Source of the DNA: Caballeronia sp. M1242
Lineage (GTDB): Bacteria > Pseudomonadota > Gammaproteobacteria > Burkholderiales > Burkholderiaceae
Assembly (NCBI RefSeq): GCF_017220215.1
Contig: NZ_CP071129.1
Span: forward strand, 992,001-1,056,000
DNA: 64,000 bases
Reading direction: 5' to 3'
A model generated the notes under the pieces. It saw only the letters and a program-made list of their open reading frames with translations. It was not told the origin of the DNA and made no database searches. This document shows, piece after piece, positions 20,041 to 31,807 of the stretch. The translations under genes and the position numbers were made by a program. Each line of letters opens with the position of its first letter. Positions within the stretch are counted from its first letter, which is position 1.

Positions 20041-20291
20041 GGACACGTTCGCGCGGGCTTGCGGTGGACGGCGAAACGTTTGCCGGTGCTTACAGCGGTT
20101 GCCTTGTCGCGCATGATCGACTCCGATGTTGGGGCACGATCAAACTACGGGCGGGCGCTCTTCGGTGTCAATGCGAAACACGAAATTTCACGTTTCTGTT
20201 TCGCGGATGTCACCGGCCGAGGCGGCGAGCGAAGAGCCGAAGCGGTCGTGGCCGGCATGCGAGCCGGCCACGCGACGAAACCGCGAAGAGG

Positions 20292-20930
20292 TTACTGCTG
20301 AGGCTTGTTGGACAGCGCGAGGCGCAGCAGATCGGCGACGGTATTCACCGAGAGCTTCTCCATGATGTTCGCGCGATGCGCTTCCACCGTCTTGATGCTG
20401 ATGCCGAGGTCGTCCGCGATCTGCTTGTTGAGACGCCCCGCGATGATGCGCTCGAGCACCTGATGCTCGCGCGCCGTCAGCTTGCCGAGCCGCTCGGCGG
20501 CCGCGCGCTGCTGCTGGACGCTCGTGCTCTCGCTGCGCGCCTTTTCCAGCATGCGCTCGACCAGTTTGCGCAGTTCCGCCTCGTCGAACGGCTTCTCGAT
20601 GAAATCCATCGCGCCTTTCTTCATGGTCGAGACAGCCATCGGCACGTCGCCGTGACCGGTGACGAAGATGATCGGCAGCACGGAGTTGTCCGCAATCAGC
20701 TTTTCCTGCAATTCGAGGCCCGTCATGCCGGCCATGCGCACGTCGAGAATCAGGCAGGCGATGGCGCCGGAATGCGCGATCGGCAGATAGACGTCGAGGA
20801 ACGATTCGGCGCTGGAAAAGCATTGCACGCGATAGCCGTTGGCTTCGAGCAGCCAGCGCAAAGAATCACGCACGGCCTCGTCATCGTCGACGACAAAGAC
20901 GGTTTCCTGAGTGGTGACTGGACTGCTCAT
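20292..20930 (-). CDS. FixJ/NarL-type two-component response regulator
   Basis: A 212-residue regulator. The receiver domain has the acidic pocket VVDDDEAVRD, phospho-acceptor Asp63 (LILDVRMAGMTG), the Thr switch (FVTGHGD) and Lys (IEKPFDE). A LuxR-type helix-turn-helix follows (LTAREHQVLERIIAG, LGISIKTVEAHRANIMEKL). The start ATG overlaps the kinase stop (ATGA), so both are co-translated. The receiver plus LuxR layout with a PAS kinase resembles FixLJ/TtrSR/StyRS systems. The signal and target genes cannot be deduced here. Confidence 0.92.
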   Translation of the reverse strand: MSSPVTTQETVFVVDDDEAVRDSLRWLLEANGYRVQCFSSAESFLDVYLPIAHSGAIACLILDVRMAGMTGLELQEKLIADNSVLPIIFVTGHGDVPMAVSTMKKGAMDFIEKPFDEAELRKLVERMLEKARSESTSVQQQRAAAERLGKLTAREHQVLERIIAGRLNKQIADDLGISIKTVEAHRANIMEKLSVNTVADLLRLALSNKPQQ

Positions 20931-23464
20931 AGTTCTCCCGTAACGGTATGTTGTCTCGTATTGGTATGTTCGTCGCGCGCGTCGGCGCCCGGTCCCGTCG
21001 ATCCGTCCGCTTCGCCGATCGGCAGGCTGCAGTGGAAGGTCGCGCCGGTCACGTGGCCGTCCGCCTCGACGTTGTTCACCACCCACAGCCGCCCGCGATG
21101 CGATTCGATGATCGAGCGGCAAATATTCAGGCCCATGCCCATGCCGTCGGATTTCGTGCTGTAGAACGGCTCGAACAGACGCTCGGCCGTGGCTTCGTCG
21201 ACGCCCGGACCCTGATCCACCACGCTGATGCACACGAAACCGCCATCGGTTCGCTGCACGACCACGCGGATCACCGGATCGACGGCGTTCGGCTTTGCAT
21301 CATGCATTGCTTCGGCCGCGTTTTTCAACAGGTTGACCAACACTTGTTCGATCAAAACCGGATCGACGTAGATCACCGGCATGCGCGAGCGGATCTCGGT
21401 GACGATGCGGATCTTGCGCTTGCGCGCTTCGATTTCGGCGAGACCGACAGCGTCCGCGACGATATCCGCCACGCGCGTCGCCTGGCGCTTCGGCTCGCTG
21501 CGCTTCACGAACTCGCGGATGCGCTTGATGATCATGCCCGCGCGCACCGCCTGCTGCGCGGTCTTCTCCAGCACCGGAAGCAGCGTTTCCTGCGTCATCC
21601 GCCCGGACTTCACGAGCGCGACACAGCCGGAGCAGTAGTTGTTGATGGCCGCGAGCGGCTGATTCAATTCGTGCGCGAGCGACGACGCCATCTCGCCCAT
21701 CGTCATCAGGCGGCTCGTGAACTGCAGCTTTTCTTCCTGCTGATGCGCCAGTTCCTGCGCCTGCTTGCGCTGCGTGATGTCGGTCGCGATCTGCATCTGC
21801 GCGAGGTGGCCGTCCACCCACTGAATGTACTGGCGGCGCACTTCGAACCACTTCTGGATGCCCTCGACGTAGACCTCCTGCGCGTCCGCCGAGCTTTCGG
21901 TGAGCGCGGCGGCGGGCAGGCCCGCGTAGGTGTCGATCATGTCGAGCGTGTCGGACGAGCTCTGCGCGTTGCCGTCGAAGGCCGCGCCCGCCAGTTGCAG
22001 ATGCCCGTCCGGGCGAATGCCGAACAGATGCCGGTAGTAGCGGTTCGCGAAGAGCAGTTCGGCTTCGTCGGCGGCGAGCACGGACACGGCCGCGTCGAGG
22101 CTTTCGAGCACGGTCGTGAAGCGTTCGTGCGCGGCGGCGAGTTCCTCGCGGGCGCGCTTCGGCTCGGTGATGTCCGTCATCGACGACATCCAGCCCGTCT
22201 GACGGCCGGAACTGTCGATGAGCGGCGAGACGTAGAGCCGCGCGTGGAAGAACGAGCCGTCCTTGCGGCGCACGCGCAACTCGAAGCCGGACGAGGGCGC
22301 CTTGCCGCGCAGCGTCATGTCGAGCTGGCGCTGCATTTCCGGATATGCGTCGCGGGGCCAGTACGGAAACGGCGCGTTCTTGCCGACGAGATCGCTTTCG
22401 TCCCAGCCCGTCATGCGGCAGAACGCGGGATTCACGTGCGTGATGCGGCCGTGCATGTCGAGCACGCGCATGCCGATCAGCACCGAGTTTTCCATCGCGC
22501 GGCGGAAGAAGGCTTCGGCGTAGAGCGCCTGCTGCGCTTCGAAGCGCTGGCGCGTGTGCTTCCACAGACTCCAGAGGCTCCACAGCACGAAGCACGACAA
22601 GCCCGCGACGAGCCACACCAGCGTGTTATTGGTGAAGTTCGTGAGCTGCGGATACGAATAGACGCGCACCGACAGGCCCTGTCCGGGCGGGTCGAGCGGC
22701 AGGTCGTAGAACATGTCGCGCGGCAGGCGCGGGCGGCTCGACGTGGTCGCGAGCTCGCGATTGTTCAGATCGGTGATCGAGATCTTGTACTTCGCGGACA
22801 GTTCGCTCGGAATGTCGCGCTTCAGAATGCCTTCGATCGAAAACACCGCCGCGATGGAGCCGAGGAATTCGCGGTCGCGAAACACGGGCGTTTGCAGCGT
22901 GATGTAACCGTTGCCGAGGTCGTCGTAGAGAAGCGGCGAGTAGACCTGGCGGCGCGTGGTGCGCGCCTCGTCGAACGCGGCCTGCACGGCCTCGTCCATT
23001 TGCGTGTCGTTCGGCTTCGCGAGGCGCGAGCCGAGCACCGGCAGCGGCGTATTGGGCCAGCGCGGCTTGTGCTCGCTCGTGTACCAGTTCATGTAGAGGA
23101 TCTCGGGATGCCCCTGCATGATGTCGGTGGACGCGGTCTGGAAGTTCTGCGAGTCGCCGTGGCCGGCCGCGATGTCGCGCGCGAGGGCCTGGATTTGTTC
23201 TTGCGCACCCGTCATGGCAAGACGGATTTGCTGCTGCGCCCACGCGACGTTGCGGTACAGCGTGTCTTCCTGTTGCTGCTGCTCGCGCCGGTTCAGGCTC
23301 CAGAGAATCAGACTCATCACCACCAAAAAAACGATGATGGAGATGAGCGGCGTGAGTAAATAGGAGTTCGACCACCACGGGCCGTGGTGCCAGCGGGAGG
23401 GCGACGAGTCGGTCGGTTTCTTACCGACGCGCGCCGAGCGTTTGATCAGCCGGTCAGTCAACAT
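20927..23464 (-). CDS. PAS-domain sensor histidine kinase, partner of the FixJ-like regulator
   Basis: An 845-residue inner-membrane kinase. It has membrane helices near residues 36-58 and 279-301 enclosing a periplasmic sensor domain of about 220 residues, then two PAS domains (residues about 320-560; FCRMTGWDESDLVGKNAPF is typical of a PAS core). A HisKA motif follows (MASSLAHELNQPLAAINNY, phospho-acceptor His598), with an ATPase domain (NLLKNAAEAMHDA, VDQGPGVD, GMGMGLNICRSIIESH). The periplasmic part (VAWAQQQIRLAMTGAQEQIQ, SIAAVFSIEGIL) looks like a CHASE/Cache-type ligand domain. The PAS domains lack a visible haem-ligand signature, so a FixL-like oxygen sensor is unproven. Confidence 0.9.
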   Translation of the reverse strand: MLTDRLIKRSARVGKKPTDSSPSRWHHGPWWSNSYLLTPLISIIVFLVVMSLILWSLNRREQQQQEDTLYRNVAWAQQQIRLAMTGAQEQIQALARDIAAGHGDSQNFQTASTDIMQGHPEILYMNWYTSEHKPRWPNTPLPVLGSRLAKPNDTQMDEAVQAAFDEARTTRRQVYSPLLYDDLGNGYITLQTPVFRDREFLGSIAAVFSIEGILKRDIPSELSAKYKISITDLNNRELATTSSRPRLPRDMFYDLPLDPPGQGLSVRVYSYPQLTNFTNNTLVWLVAGLSCFVLWSLWSLWKHTRQRFEAQQALYAEAFFRRAMENSVLIGMRVLDMHGRITHVNPAFCRMTGWDESDLVGKNAPFPYWPRDAYPEMQRQLDMTLRGKAPSSGFELRVRRKDGSFFHARLYVSPLIDSSGRQTGWMSSMTDITEPKRAREELAAAHERFTTVLESLDAAVSVLAADEAELLFANRYYRHLFGIRPDGHLQLAGAAFDGNAQSSSDTLDMIDTYAGLPAAALTESSADAQEVYVEGIQKWFEVRRQYIQWVDGHLAQMQIATDITQRKQAQELAHQQEEKLQFTSRLMTMGEMASSLAHELNQPLAAINNYCSGCVALVKSGRMTQETLLPVLEKTAQQAVRAGMIIKRIREFVKRSEPKRQATRVADIVADAVGLAEIEARKRKIRIVTEIRSRMPVIYVDPVLIEQVLVNLLKNAAEAMHDAKPNAVDPVIRVVVQRTDGGFVCISVVDQGPGVDEATAERLFEPFYSTKSDGMGMGLNICRSIIESHRGRLWVVNNVEADGHVTGATFHCSLPIGEADGSTGPGADARDEHTNTRQHTVTGEL

Positions 23465-23634
23465 GGAAGCGATTGTAACGCAGCACCCGATTGTTAATTG
23501 GCGTAAAAAGACGGTAAAGACGGCTCATTTGCGGGAAAAGGAGGAGAAACGTCTGAACAGAAAAATTATATGGGACGGTGCATTGCAGCATTTTTTCACA
23601 TCATGAGATCCGCTCCCATGATTCGAAAAATTCC

Positions 23635-23664
23635 TTGCTACTAGGTCTGGACCCTCTTTAGAAT
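23635..23664 (+). promoter_or_regulatory. Candidate sigma-70 promoter of the aceE operon
   Basis: TTGCTA at 23635-23640 and TAGAAT at 23659-23664 are separated by 18 bp, about 85 bp upstream of the aceE ATG. It lies in the only clearly AT-richer part of the gap between the kinase gene and aceE. Confidence 0.5.
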
Positions 23665-23748
23665 GCCGGCACGCGGCCAGTGCCCGAGTCCGTGCGGGCG
23701 TGTGTTTTTCGGCTGTTCTTAGAGCGTTCCTCACATCAGGAGACGAGC

Positions 23749-26442
<2,694 letters not shown>

Positions 26443-26465
26443 AGGCATCGCCCCCGAGCGTTGTG

Positions 26466-26500
26466 ACGCGGCCTCTTTCCGAAGCGGAAAGAGGCCGCGT
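26466..26500 (+). other. Strong intercistronic hairpin between aceE and aceF
   Basis: A perfect 16-bp stem with an AAG loop (26466-26481 paired with 26485-26500) stands between the aceE stop and the aceF ribosome site. No T-run follows, so it is not a standard terminator. It could block 3' decay, act as a processing site or adjust the E1:E2 ratio. Confidence 0.75.
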
Positions 26501-26521
26501 GCAACCCAGGAGACACTAATA

Positions 26522-28183
26522 ATGAGTCAAGCGATCGAAGTCAAAGTGCCGGACATCGGCGATTTCAAGGACATTCCGGTGATCGAAGTGCTGGTCAAGC
26601 CGGGCGATGTCGTTGAGCAGGAACAATCCCTCGTCACGCTCGAATCCGACAAGGCCACGATGGACGTGCCCAGCTCGTCGGCGGGCACGGTGAAGGAAGT
26701 CAAGGTCAAGGTGGGCGACAACGTCTCCGAAGGCACGCTGATCGTCGTGCTGGAAGGCGGCGCGAACGCTGCGTCCGCTGCGCCTGCCGCGCCTGCGAAA
26801 GAAGAAGCGCCCGCGCAAACGCAGACGCACTCGCAGCCCGCGCAGGCTTCGGGCGGCGGCGGCTCGGTGGAAGTGAAGGTGCCGGATATCGGCGACTTCA
26901 CGGACATTCCGATCATCGAGATCGCCGTCAAGGTCGGGGACAAGGTCGAGAAGGAACAGTCGCTCGTCACGCTCGAATCCGACAAGGCGACGATGGACGT
27001 GCCGAGCCCGGCTGCGGGCACGGTGAAGGAACTGAAGGTGAAGATCGGCGATACGGTGTCCGAAGGATCGCTGATTCTCGTGCTCGAAGGCGGCGAAGGC
27101 GGTGCTGCCGCAGCGCCAGCGGCAGCGGCGCCGAAGCAGGAAGCGCCGTCGCCGGCCGCAGCGCCGCCCGATGCGCCCGCGAAGCCCGCGCCCGCGAAGG
27201 AAGCGCCGTCCGCGCTCGCGCAAGCGCCCGTGATGCCGGCCGGCGACGGCACGCGCACGTCGAGCCACGCGTCGCCTTCGGTGCGCAAGTTCGCGCGTGA
27301 ACTCGGCGTCGACGTGACGCGCGTGAACGGCACCGGTCCGAAGGGACGCATCACGCAGCAGGACATCACCGCATTCGTGAAGGGCGTGATGACGGGGCAG
27401 GCCAAGGCGCCCGCCGCGGCAGCCGCGCCGGCGGGCGGTGGCGGCGGCGAGCTGGGCCTTTTGCCGTGGCCGAAGGTCGATTTCACGAAGTTCGGTCCGG
27501 TCGACCCGAAACCGCTTTCGCGCATCAAGAAGATCTCGGGCGCGAACCTGCATCGCAACTGGGTCATGATTCCGCACGTCACGAACAACGACGAAGCGGA
27601 CATCACGGAGCTGGAAGAGCTGCGCGTCAAGCTGAACAAGGAACACGAGAAAGCGGGCGTGAAGTTCACGATGCTTGCGTTCGTCATCAAGGCCGTGGTC
27701 GCGGCGCTGAAGAAGTTCCCGACCTTCAACGCGAGCCTCGACGGCGACAACCTCGTCTTCAAGAAGTACTACCACATCGGTTTCGCGGCCGACACGCCGA
27801 ATGGCCTCGTCGTTCCTGTGATCCGCGATGCGGACAAGAAGGGCCTCGTCGATATCGCGAAGGAAATGGCCGAGCTGTCGAAGCTCGCCCGCGAAGGCAA
27901 GCTGAAGCCGGACCAGATGCAGGGCGGCTGCTTCTCGATCTCGTCGCTGGGCGGCATCGGCGGCACGCACTTCACGCCGATCATCAACGCGCCGGAAGTG
28001 GCGATCCTCGGGTTGTCGCGCGGCCAGCAAAAGCCGGTGTGGGACGGCAAGCAGTTCGTGCCGCGTCTCACGCTGCCGCTCTCGCTGTCGTACGACCATC
28101 GCGTGATCGACGGCGCGGAAGCCGCGCGCTTCAACGCTTATCTGTCGGCGATTCTGGCGGATTTCCGTCGCGTGATTCTTTGA
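26522..28183 (+). CDS. aceF: Dihydrolipoyl acetyltransferase E2 of pyruvate dehydrogenase
   Basis: A 553-residue E2 core. Two lipoyl domains are present, with lipoyl-lysines Lys44 and Lys155 in ESDKATMDVP, joined by Ala/Pro-rich linkers. A peripheral subunit-binding domain follows at about 250-290 (SVRKFARELGVDVTRVNGTGPKGRI), then the catalytic domain with DHRVIDG and His526. It passes the acetyl group to CoA. The ribosome site CAGGAGA precedes the ATG. The second lipoyl domain shares 47 identical bases with the second lipoyl domain of lpdA downstream. Confidence 0.98.
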   Translation: MSQAIEVKVPDIGDFKDIPVIEVLVKPGDVVEQEQSLVTLESDKATMDVPSSSAGTVKEVKVKVGDNVSEGTLIVVLEGGANAASAAPAAPAKEEAPAQTQTHSQPAQASGGGGSVEVKVPDIGDFTDIPIIEIAVKVGDKVEKEQSLVTLESDKATMDVPSPAAGTVKELKVKIGDTVSEGSLILVLEGGEGGAAAAPAAAAPKQEAPSPAAAPPDAPAKPAPAKEAPSALAQAPVMPAGDGTRTSSHASPSVRKFARELGVDVTRVNGTGPKGRITQQDITAFVKGVMTGQAKAPAAAAAPAGGGGGELGLLPWPKVDFTKFGPVDPKPLSRIKKISGANLHRNWVMIPHVTNNDEADITELEELRVKLNKEHEKAGVKFTMLAFVIKAVVAALKKFPTFNASLDGDNLVFKKYYHIGFAADTPNGLVVPVIRDADKKGLVDIAKEMAELSKLAREGKLKPDQMQGGCFSISSLGGIGGTHFTPIINAPEVAILGLSRGQQKPVWDGKQFVPRLTLPLSLSYDHRVIDGAEAARFNAYLSAILADFRRVIL

Positions 28184-28189
28184 CCGCGG

Positions 28190-28221
28190 CGCGCGTTCGG
28201 GCTTGCCCGTCCGAACGCGCG
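28190..28221 (+). other. Strong intercistronic hairpin between aceF and lpdA
   Basis: An 11-bp perfect GC-rich stem (28190-28200 with 28211-28221) lies just after the aceF stop, with an inner GGG/CCC extension possible. No T-run follows. It is a second structured spacer in the same operon. Confidence 0.65.
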
Positions 28222-28295
28222 GCCCAGCCGACGGCGGAACCGCGCGCGCCGTGATGCGCGTTCCGGTTCCATCCGCTCTTCTCTTAGGGGACACC

Positions 28296-30383
28296 ATGAG
28301 TCTCGTCGAACTAAAAGTACCCGACATCGGCGACTTCTCCGATGTCGATGTCATCGAAGTCAATATTCAGCCCGGCGACGTCATCGAAAAGGAACAGGGC
28401 GTCATCACGCTCGAAACCGACAAGGCGACGATGGAAGTGCCCGCCGACGTGGCAGGCACCATCAAGGAAGTGAAGGTCAAGCAGGGCGACAAGGTTTCGC
28501 AAGGCTCGGTCATCGCGATGGTCGAGACCGAAGGCGCGGCGGCCGGGTCGGGCGCGCCGGCCGGCGGGGCGCCGAAGGAAGCGTCGACGGCCCAGCCCGC
28601 TCCCGCTGCGCCCGCGGCTTCCGGCGGCGGCACGCAGGACGTGAAGGTGCCGGATATCGGCGACTTCACGGACATTCCGATCATCGAAATTCACGTGAAG
28701 CCGGGCGATACGGTCGAGAAAGAACAGTCGCTCATCACGCTGGAATCCGACAAGGCGACGATGGACGTGCCTTCGCCCGCAGCCGGCACCGTCAAGGAAC
28801 TGAAGGTGAAGGTGGGCGATAACGTCTCGGAAGGCACGCTCATCCTGACGCTCGAAGGCCAGGGCGGCGGCACGACCTACGTGCCGACGAACCCCGCGGC
28901 CGCCGCGCCGCAACCGGCCGAGAAGGCGACCGCCGCGCCCGCGCCGCAAGCGGGCAGCTATTCGGGCTCGGCGGATATCGAGTGCGAAATGCTCGTGCTC
29001 GGCGCCGGCCCCGGCGGCTACTCGGCGGCGTTCCGTTCCGCCGATCTCGGCATGAAGACCGTGCTCGTCGAACGTTATTCGACGCTCGGCGGCGTGTGTC
29101 TGAACGTCGGCTGCATTCCGTCGAAGGCGCTCTTGCACACCGCGCTCGTCATGGATGAAACACACGAGCTCGCCGAACACGGCATCAGCTTCGGCAAGCC
29201 GACCATCGACCTCGACAAGCTGCGCGGCTTCAAGGAAGGCGTCGTCAAGAAGCTGACGGGCGGCCTCGCGGGCATGGCGAAGGCGCGCAAGGTGCAGGTG
29301 GTGACGGGCGTCGGCACGTTCGTCGATCCGCATCACATGGAAGTGCAGGGCGCGGACGGCAAGAAGGTCGTCAAGTTCCAGAAGGCGATCATCGCGGCCG
29401 GCTCGCAGGCGGTGAAGCTGCCGTTCTTCCCGGATGACCCGCGCGTGGTCGATTCCACCGGCGCGCTGGAGTTGCGTCAGTTGCCCAAGCGCATGCTGGT
29501 GGTGGGCGGCGGCATCATCGGTCTGGAAATGGCCACCGTCTATTCGACGCTGGGCGCAGAGATCGATGTCGTCGAAATGCTCGACGGCCTGATGATGGGC
29601 GCGGACCGCGATCTCGTGAAGGTGTGGGAGAAGTTCAACGCCAAGCGTTTCGCCAACGTCATGCTGAAGACGAAGACCACGAAGGCCGAAGCGAAGGAAG
29701 ACGGCATCTACGTGACCTTCGAAGGCGAGAAGGCGCCGGCGGAGCCGCAGCGTTACGACCTCGTGCTGTTGTCGGTCGGCCGCACGCCGAACGGCGGCAA
29801 GATCGGCGCGGACAAGGCGGGCGTCGCGGTGACGGAGCGCGGCTTCATCAACGTCGACAAGCAGATGCGCACGAACGTCGAGCACATCTTCGCGATCGGC
29901 GATCTCGTCGGCCAGCCGATGCTCGCACACAAGGCCGTGCACGAAGGTCACGTCGCGGCGGAAGCGGCGCACGGCGAGAAGGCGTACTTCGACGCGATGC
30001 AGATTCCGTCGGTGGCGTACACCGATCCGGAAGTGGCGTGGGCGGGCAAGACCGAGGACCAGTGCAAGGCCGAAGGCATCAAGTACGGCAAAGCGGTCTT
30101 CCCGTGGGCCGCGTCGGGCCGCGCGATCGCCAATGGCCGCGACGAGGGCTTCACCAAGCTGATCTTCGACGAGGAAACGCATCGCGTGATCGGCGGCGGC
30201 ATCGTCGGCCTGAACGCGGGCGATCTGATCAGCGAAGTGTGTCTCGCGATCGAAATGGGCGCGGATGCCACCGATATCGGCCGCACGATTCACCCGCACC
30301 CGACGCTCGGCGAGTCGATCGGCATGGCCGCCGAGCTTTACGAGGGCGTCTGTACAGATCTGCCGCCGCAGCGCAAGAAGTAA
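28296..30383 (+). CDS. lpdA: Dihydrolipoamide dehydrogenase (E3) with two N-terminal lipoyl domains
   Basis: A 695-residue flavoprotein that reoxidises dihydrolipoyl groups with NAD+. Two lipoyl domains come first (lipoyl-lysines Lys43 in ETDKATMEVP and Lys153 in ESDKATMDVP). The E3 core starts near residue 227 with the FAD loop LGAGPGGYSAA and the redox disulfide GGVCLNVGCIPSK (Cys268/Cys273), followed by VVGGGIIGLEMATVY, IFAIGDLVGQPMLAHKA and the C-terminal HPHPTLGES. Standard E3 is about 475 residues and related species usually carry one lipoyl domain, so the second is notable. The start ATG at 28296 has an AGGGG ribosome site; the earlier open frame is not used. Confidence 0.96.
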   Translation: MSLVELKVPDIGDFSDVDVIEVNIQPGDVIEKEQGVITLETDKATMEVPADVAGTIKEVKVKQGDKVSQGSVIAMVETEGAAAGSGAPAGGAPKEASTAQPAPAAPAASGGGTQDVKVPDIGDFTDIPIIEIHVKPGDTVEKEQSLITLESDKATMDVPSPAAGTVKELKVKVGDNVSEGTLILTLEGQGGGTTYVPTNPAAAAPQPAEKATAAPAPQAGSYSGSADIECEMLVLGAGPGGYSAAFRSADLGMKTVLVERYSTLGGVCLNVGCIPSKALLHTALVMDETHELAEHGISFGKPTIDLDKLRGFKEGVVKKLTGGLAGMAKARKVQVVTGVGTFVDPHHMEVQGADGKKVVKFQKAIIAAGSQAVKLPFFPDDPRVVDSTGALELRQLPKRMLVVGGGIIGLEMATVYSTLGAEIDVVEMLDGLMMGADRDLVKVWEKFNAKRFANVMLKTKTTKAEAKEDGIYVTFEGEKAPAEPQRYDLVLLSVGRTPNGGKIGADKAGVAVTERGFINVDKQMRTNVEHIFAIGDLVGQPMLAHKAVHEGHVAAEAAHGEKAYFDAMQIPSVAYTDPEVAWAGKTEDQCKAEGIKYGKAVFPWAASGRAIANGRDEGFTKLIFDEETHRVIGGGIVGLNAGDLISEVCLAIEMGADATDIGRTIHPHPTLGESIGMAAELYEGVCTDLPPQRKK

Positions 30384-30406
30384 GGCAGTTCGCGGTCAGA
30401 TGTGAG

Positions 30407-30443
30407 AAAGGCGCGTTCCCCTTGGCGGGAACGCGCCTTTTTA
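30407..30443 (+). terminator. Intrinsic terminator of the aceE-aceF-lpdA operon
   Basis: A GC-rich stem of about 13 bp around AAGGCGCGTTCC and its complement, followed by a T5 run, begins 24 bp after the lpdA stop. Confidence 0.85.
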
Positions 30444-30471
30444 TTTGCCGTGACGAGTCGTCGGGGCAAAT

Positions 30472-30497
30472 AAAAACCCGGCCGCAGCCGGGTTTCT
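30472..30497 (-). terminator. Intrinsic terminator of the phasin gene
   Basis: An 8-bp stem (30475-30482 with 30487-30494) and a 4-nt loop are followed, on the minus strand, by T5. It lies about 40 bp past the phasin stop. Confidence 0.8.
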
Positions 30498-30533
30498 CGT
30501 ACAACGCTTACCGCCGAAACAGTCGATTCGAAC

Positions 30534-31112
30534 TTAGGCGACCGTCGGGCGCTTCGCAGCGCGGGCAGCTTGTTCCGTCGCTTGCGTGGCAGCCTTCGTC
30601 GCGGCCGTGGCGGCTGCGTTGAAGTTGCTCTCGGCGATTTCGACAGCTTGCTTCGTTGCCTTGTGAACCGTTTCGTACGTCGTGTTGGCGGCGGTGATAG
30701 CCGACTTCATCACGGCGACGGCCGTTTCGGAACCAGCGGGCGCGTTCTTCGCGACGTTGTCGACGAGTGCCTGCACCTTGCGGTTCTGCTCTTCGTATTG
30801 CGCTTCGGCAACACGGGCGAACTCGGCTTGCGTGGCTGACGCGATTTCATACAGGTGACGGCCGTACGACAGCACCTTCTCGGCGACCGGCTGCGTCAGG
30901 CTGGCTTGCAGCGCGAGCAGTTCTTGCGCGTCCTTCACGGACAGCGCGCGCTGGGCGTTTTCCTGGCCTTCGGCGAGCGTCGACTTGACGACTTGCAGGT
31001 TCAGCTCGACGAGCTTTTCCACGCCTTCGAACGCTTTGTTCGTCAGACCGAACAGCGTGTCGAAGTTGGCTTTCTGTGCAGCGGCGATTTGTTCGGGGGT
31101 CAGTAGGGTCAT
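30534..31112 (-). CDS. phaP: Phasin (polyhydroxyalkanoate granule-associated protein)
   Basis: A 192-residue amphipathic, helix-rich, cysteine-free protein of the phasin_2 family ([59 protein letters not shown], Ala/Thr-rich C-terminus). Phasins coat PHA storage granules and control their size. It is monocistronic, with its own terminator and a long upstream region carrying a perfect palindrome likely to be a regulator site. The start ATG has the ribosome site CAGGAGCC nearby. Confidence 0.95.
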   Translation of the reverse strand: MTLLTPEQIAAAQKANFDTLFGLTNKAFEGVEKLVELNLQVVKSTLAEGQENAQRALSVKDAQELLALQASLTQPVAEKVLSYGRHLYEIASATQAEFARVAEAQYEEQNRKVQALVDNVAKNAPAGSETAVAVMKSAITAANTTYETVHKATKQAVEIAESNFNAAATAATKAATQATEQAARAAKRPTVA

Positions 31113-31254
31113 CTCAGGCTCCTGATTGCCGACCCATCATGGCGGGTCGTGGCTTGGTGGATGCAGCGAAGTGCTGCTAGTTGGTGCTACTTCTATTGGT
31201 GCGTCGCAACATGAAGCCCATTTTAGAGATATTCTTAGTGATGTCAAGCAGTTT

Positions 31255-31269
31255 TTGTGCATTGCACAA
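31255..31269. promoter_or_regulatory. Perfect palindrome upstream of phaP, candidate PhaR operator
   Basis: The 15-bp sequence TTGTGCATTGCACAA has two perfect 7-bp arms and lies about 145 bp upstream of the phasin ATG. PhaR, the repressor of phasin genes, binds TGC-rich dyads in other PHA producers; assignment here is inferred from position and symmetry. Confidence 0.55.
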
Positions 31270-31807
31270 TCGTTGCGAAGACGTTGTGAATCATGGACTT
31301 AAGTAATCGACGTTGGCACAGTGACCGGCACTGCGGAAAACCCCTGCACCGCATCCGAACGCTTAGAGCAGGTGCGTGAGCGACGCCGGTGCGCGCCACG
31401 CGTCGCAGCCGACTAAGACGATTCGTGCATCCGTCCTATTTTTAGGATGCCGCCGTACACCAAATTGTTGAAGAACCGTTAACATTTCGACTGTTGATCG
31501 GACGCTCCTGATGCCTCGCAGCATCGAGGCCAGTTCGAGAGCGGATTGCACCTTTCATCAGTTCAGCGCTCAAGGTTCAGAAGAATTTGCCGATAACGCG
31601 TGAGTCGTGTCGTACAAAAGCGCGTTCTCAGCGGCATTCGGTCTGCAGAAAGCGATCGTTTTTTCCGATCGCGTTTCGCGATGTGTCAGAAACAAGCAAT
31701 CAACGCTTACAACTCAGTTTAACGAGCGTCGATAAGTGCTTAATATTGCTTAAATTTCGCAGCTTCACTACACTTGGCGGTACTCTCAGCCGCCCAACAG
31801 AACACTA
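31270..31807. other. Long intergenic region between phaP and pbpG
   Basis: About 540 bp with clearly lower GC than its surroundings, especially 31430-31800. It has no convincing ORF or ribosome site until pbpG. It presumably holds the pbpG promoter and leader. A short dyad GATCG...CGATC around 31660-31680 is the only structure noted. Confidence 0.5.

Noticed and set aside
17331..20114. Single 927-codon minus-strand ORF
   Set aside because: It is a chimera of DUF3300, the wrong frame of DUF2950 and the correct end of DUF2950, caused by two frameshifts and extended upstream through a tandem repeat.
19544..20116. 190-codon plus-strand ORF over the tandem repeat
   Set aside because: Open frames occur in several phases of the repeat on both strands, with no ribosome site; coding status is unsupported.
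20948..23359. 803-codon plus-strand ORF
   Set aside because: Antisense shadow of the histidine kinase gene.
31305..31335. Sigma-54-like TTGGCAC near phaP
   Set aside because: The TTGGCAC half is present but the -12 GC element is not at the right distance with TTGC, so the site is incomplete.
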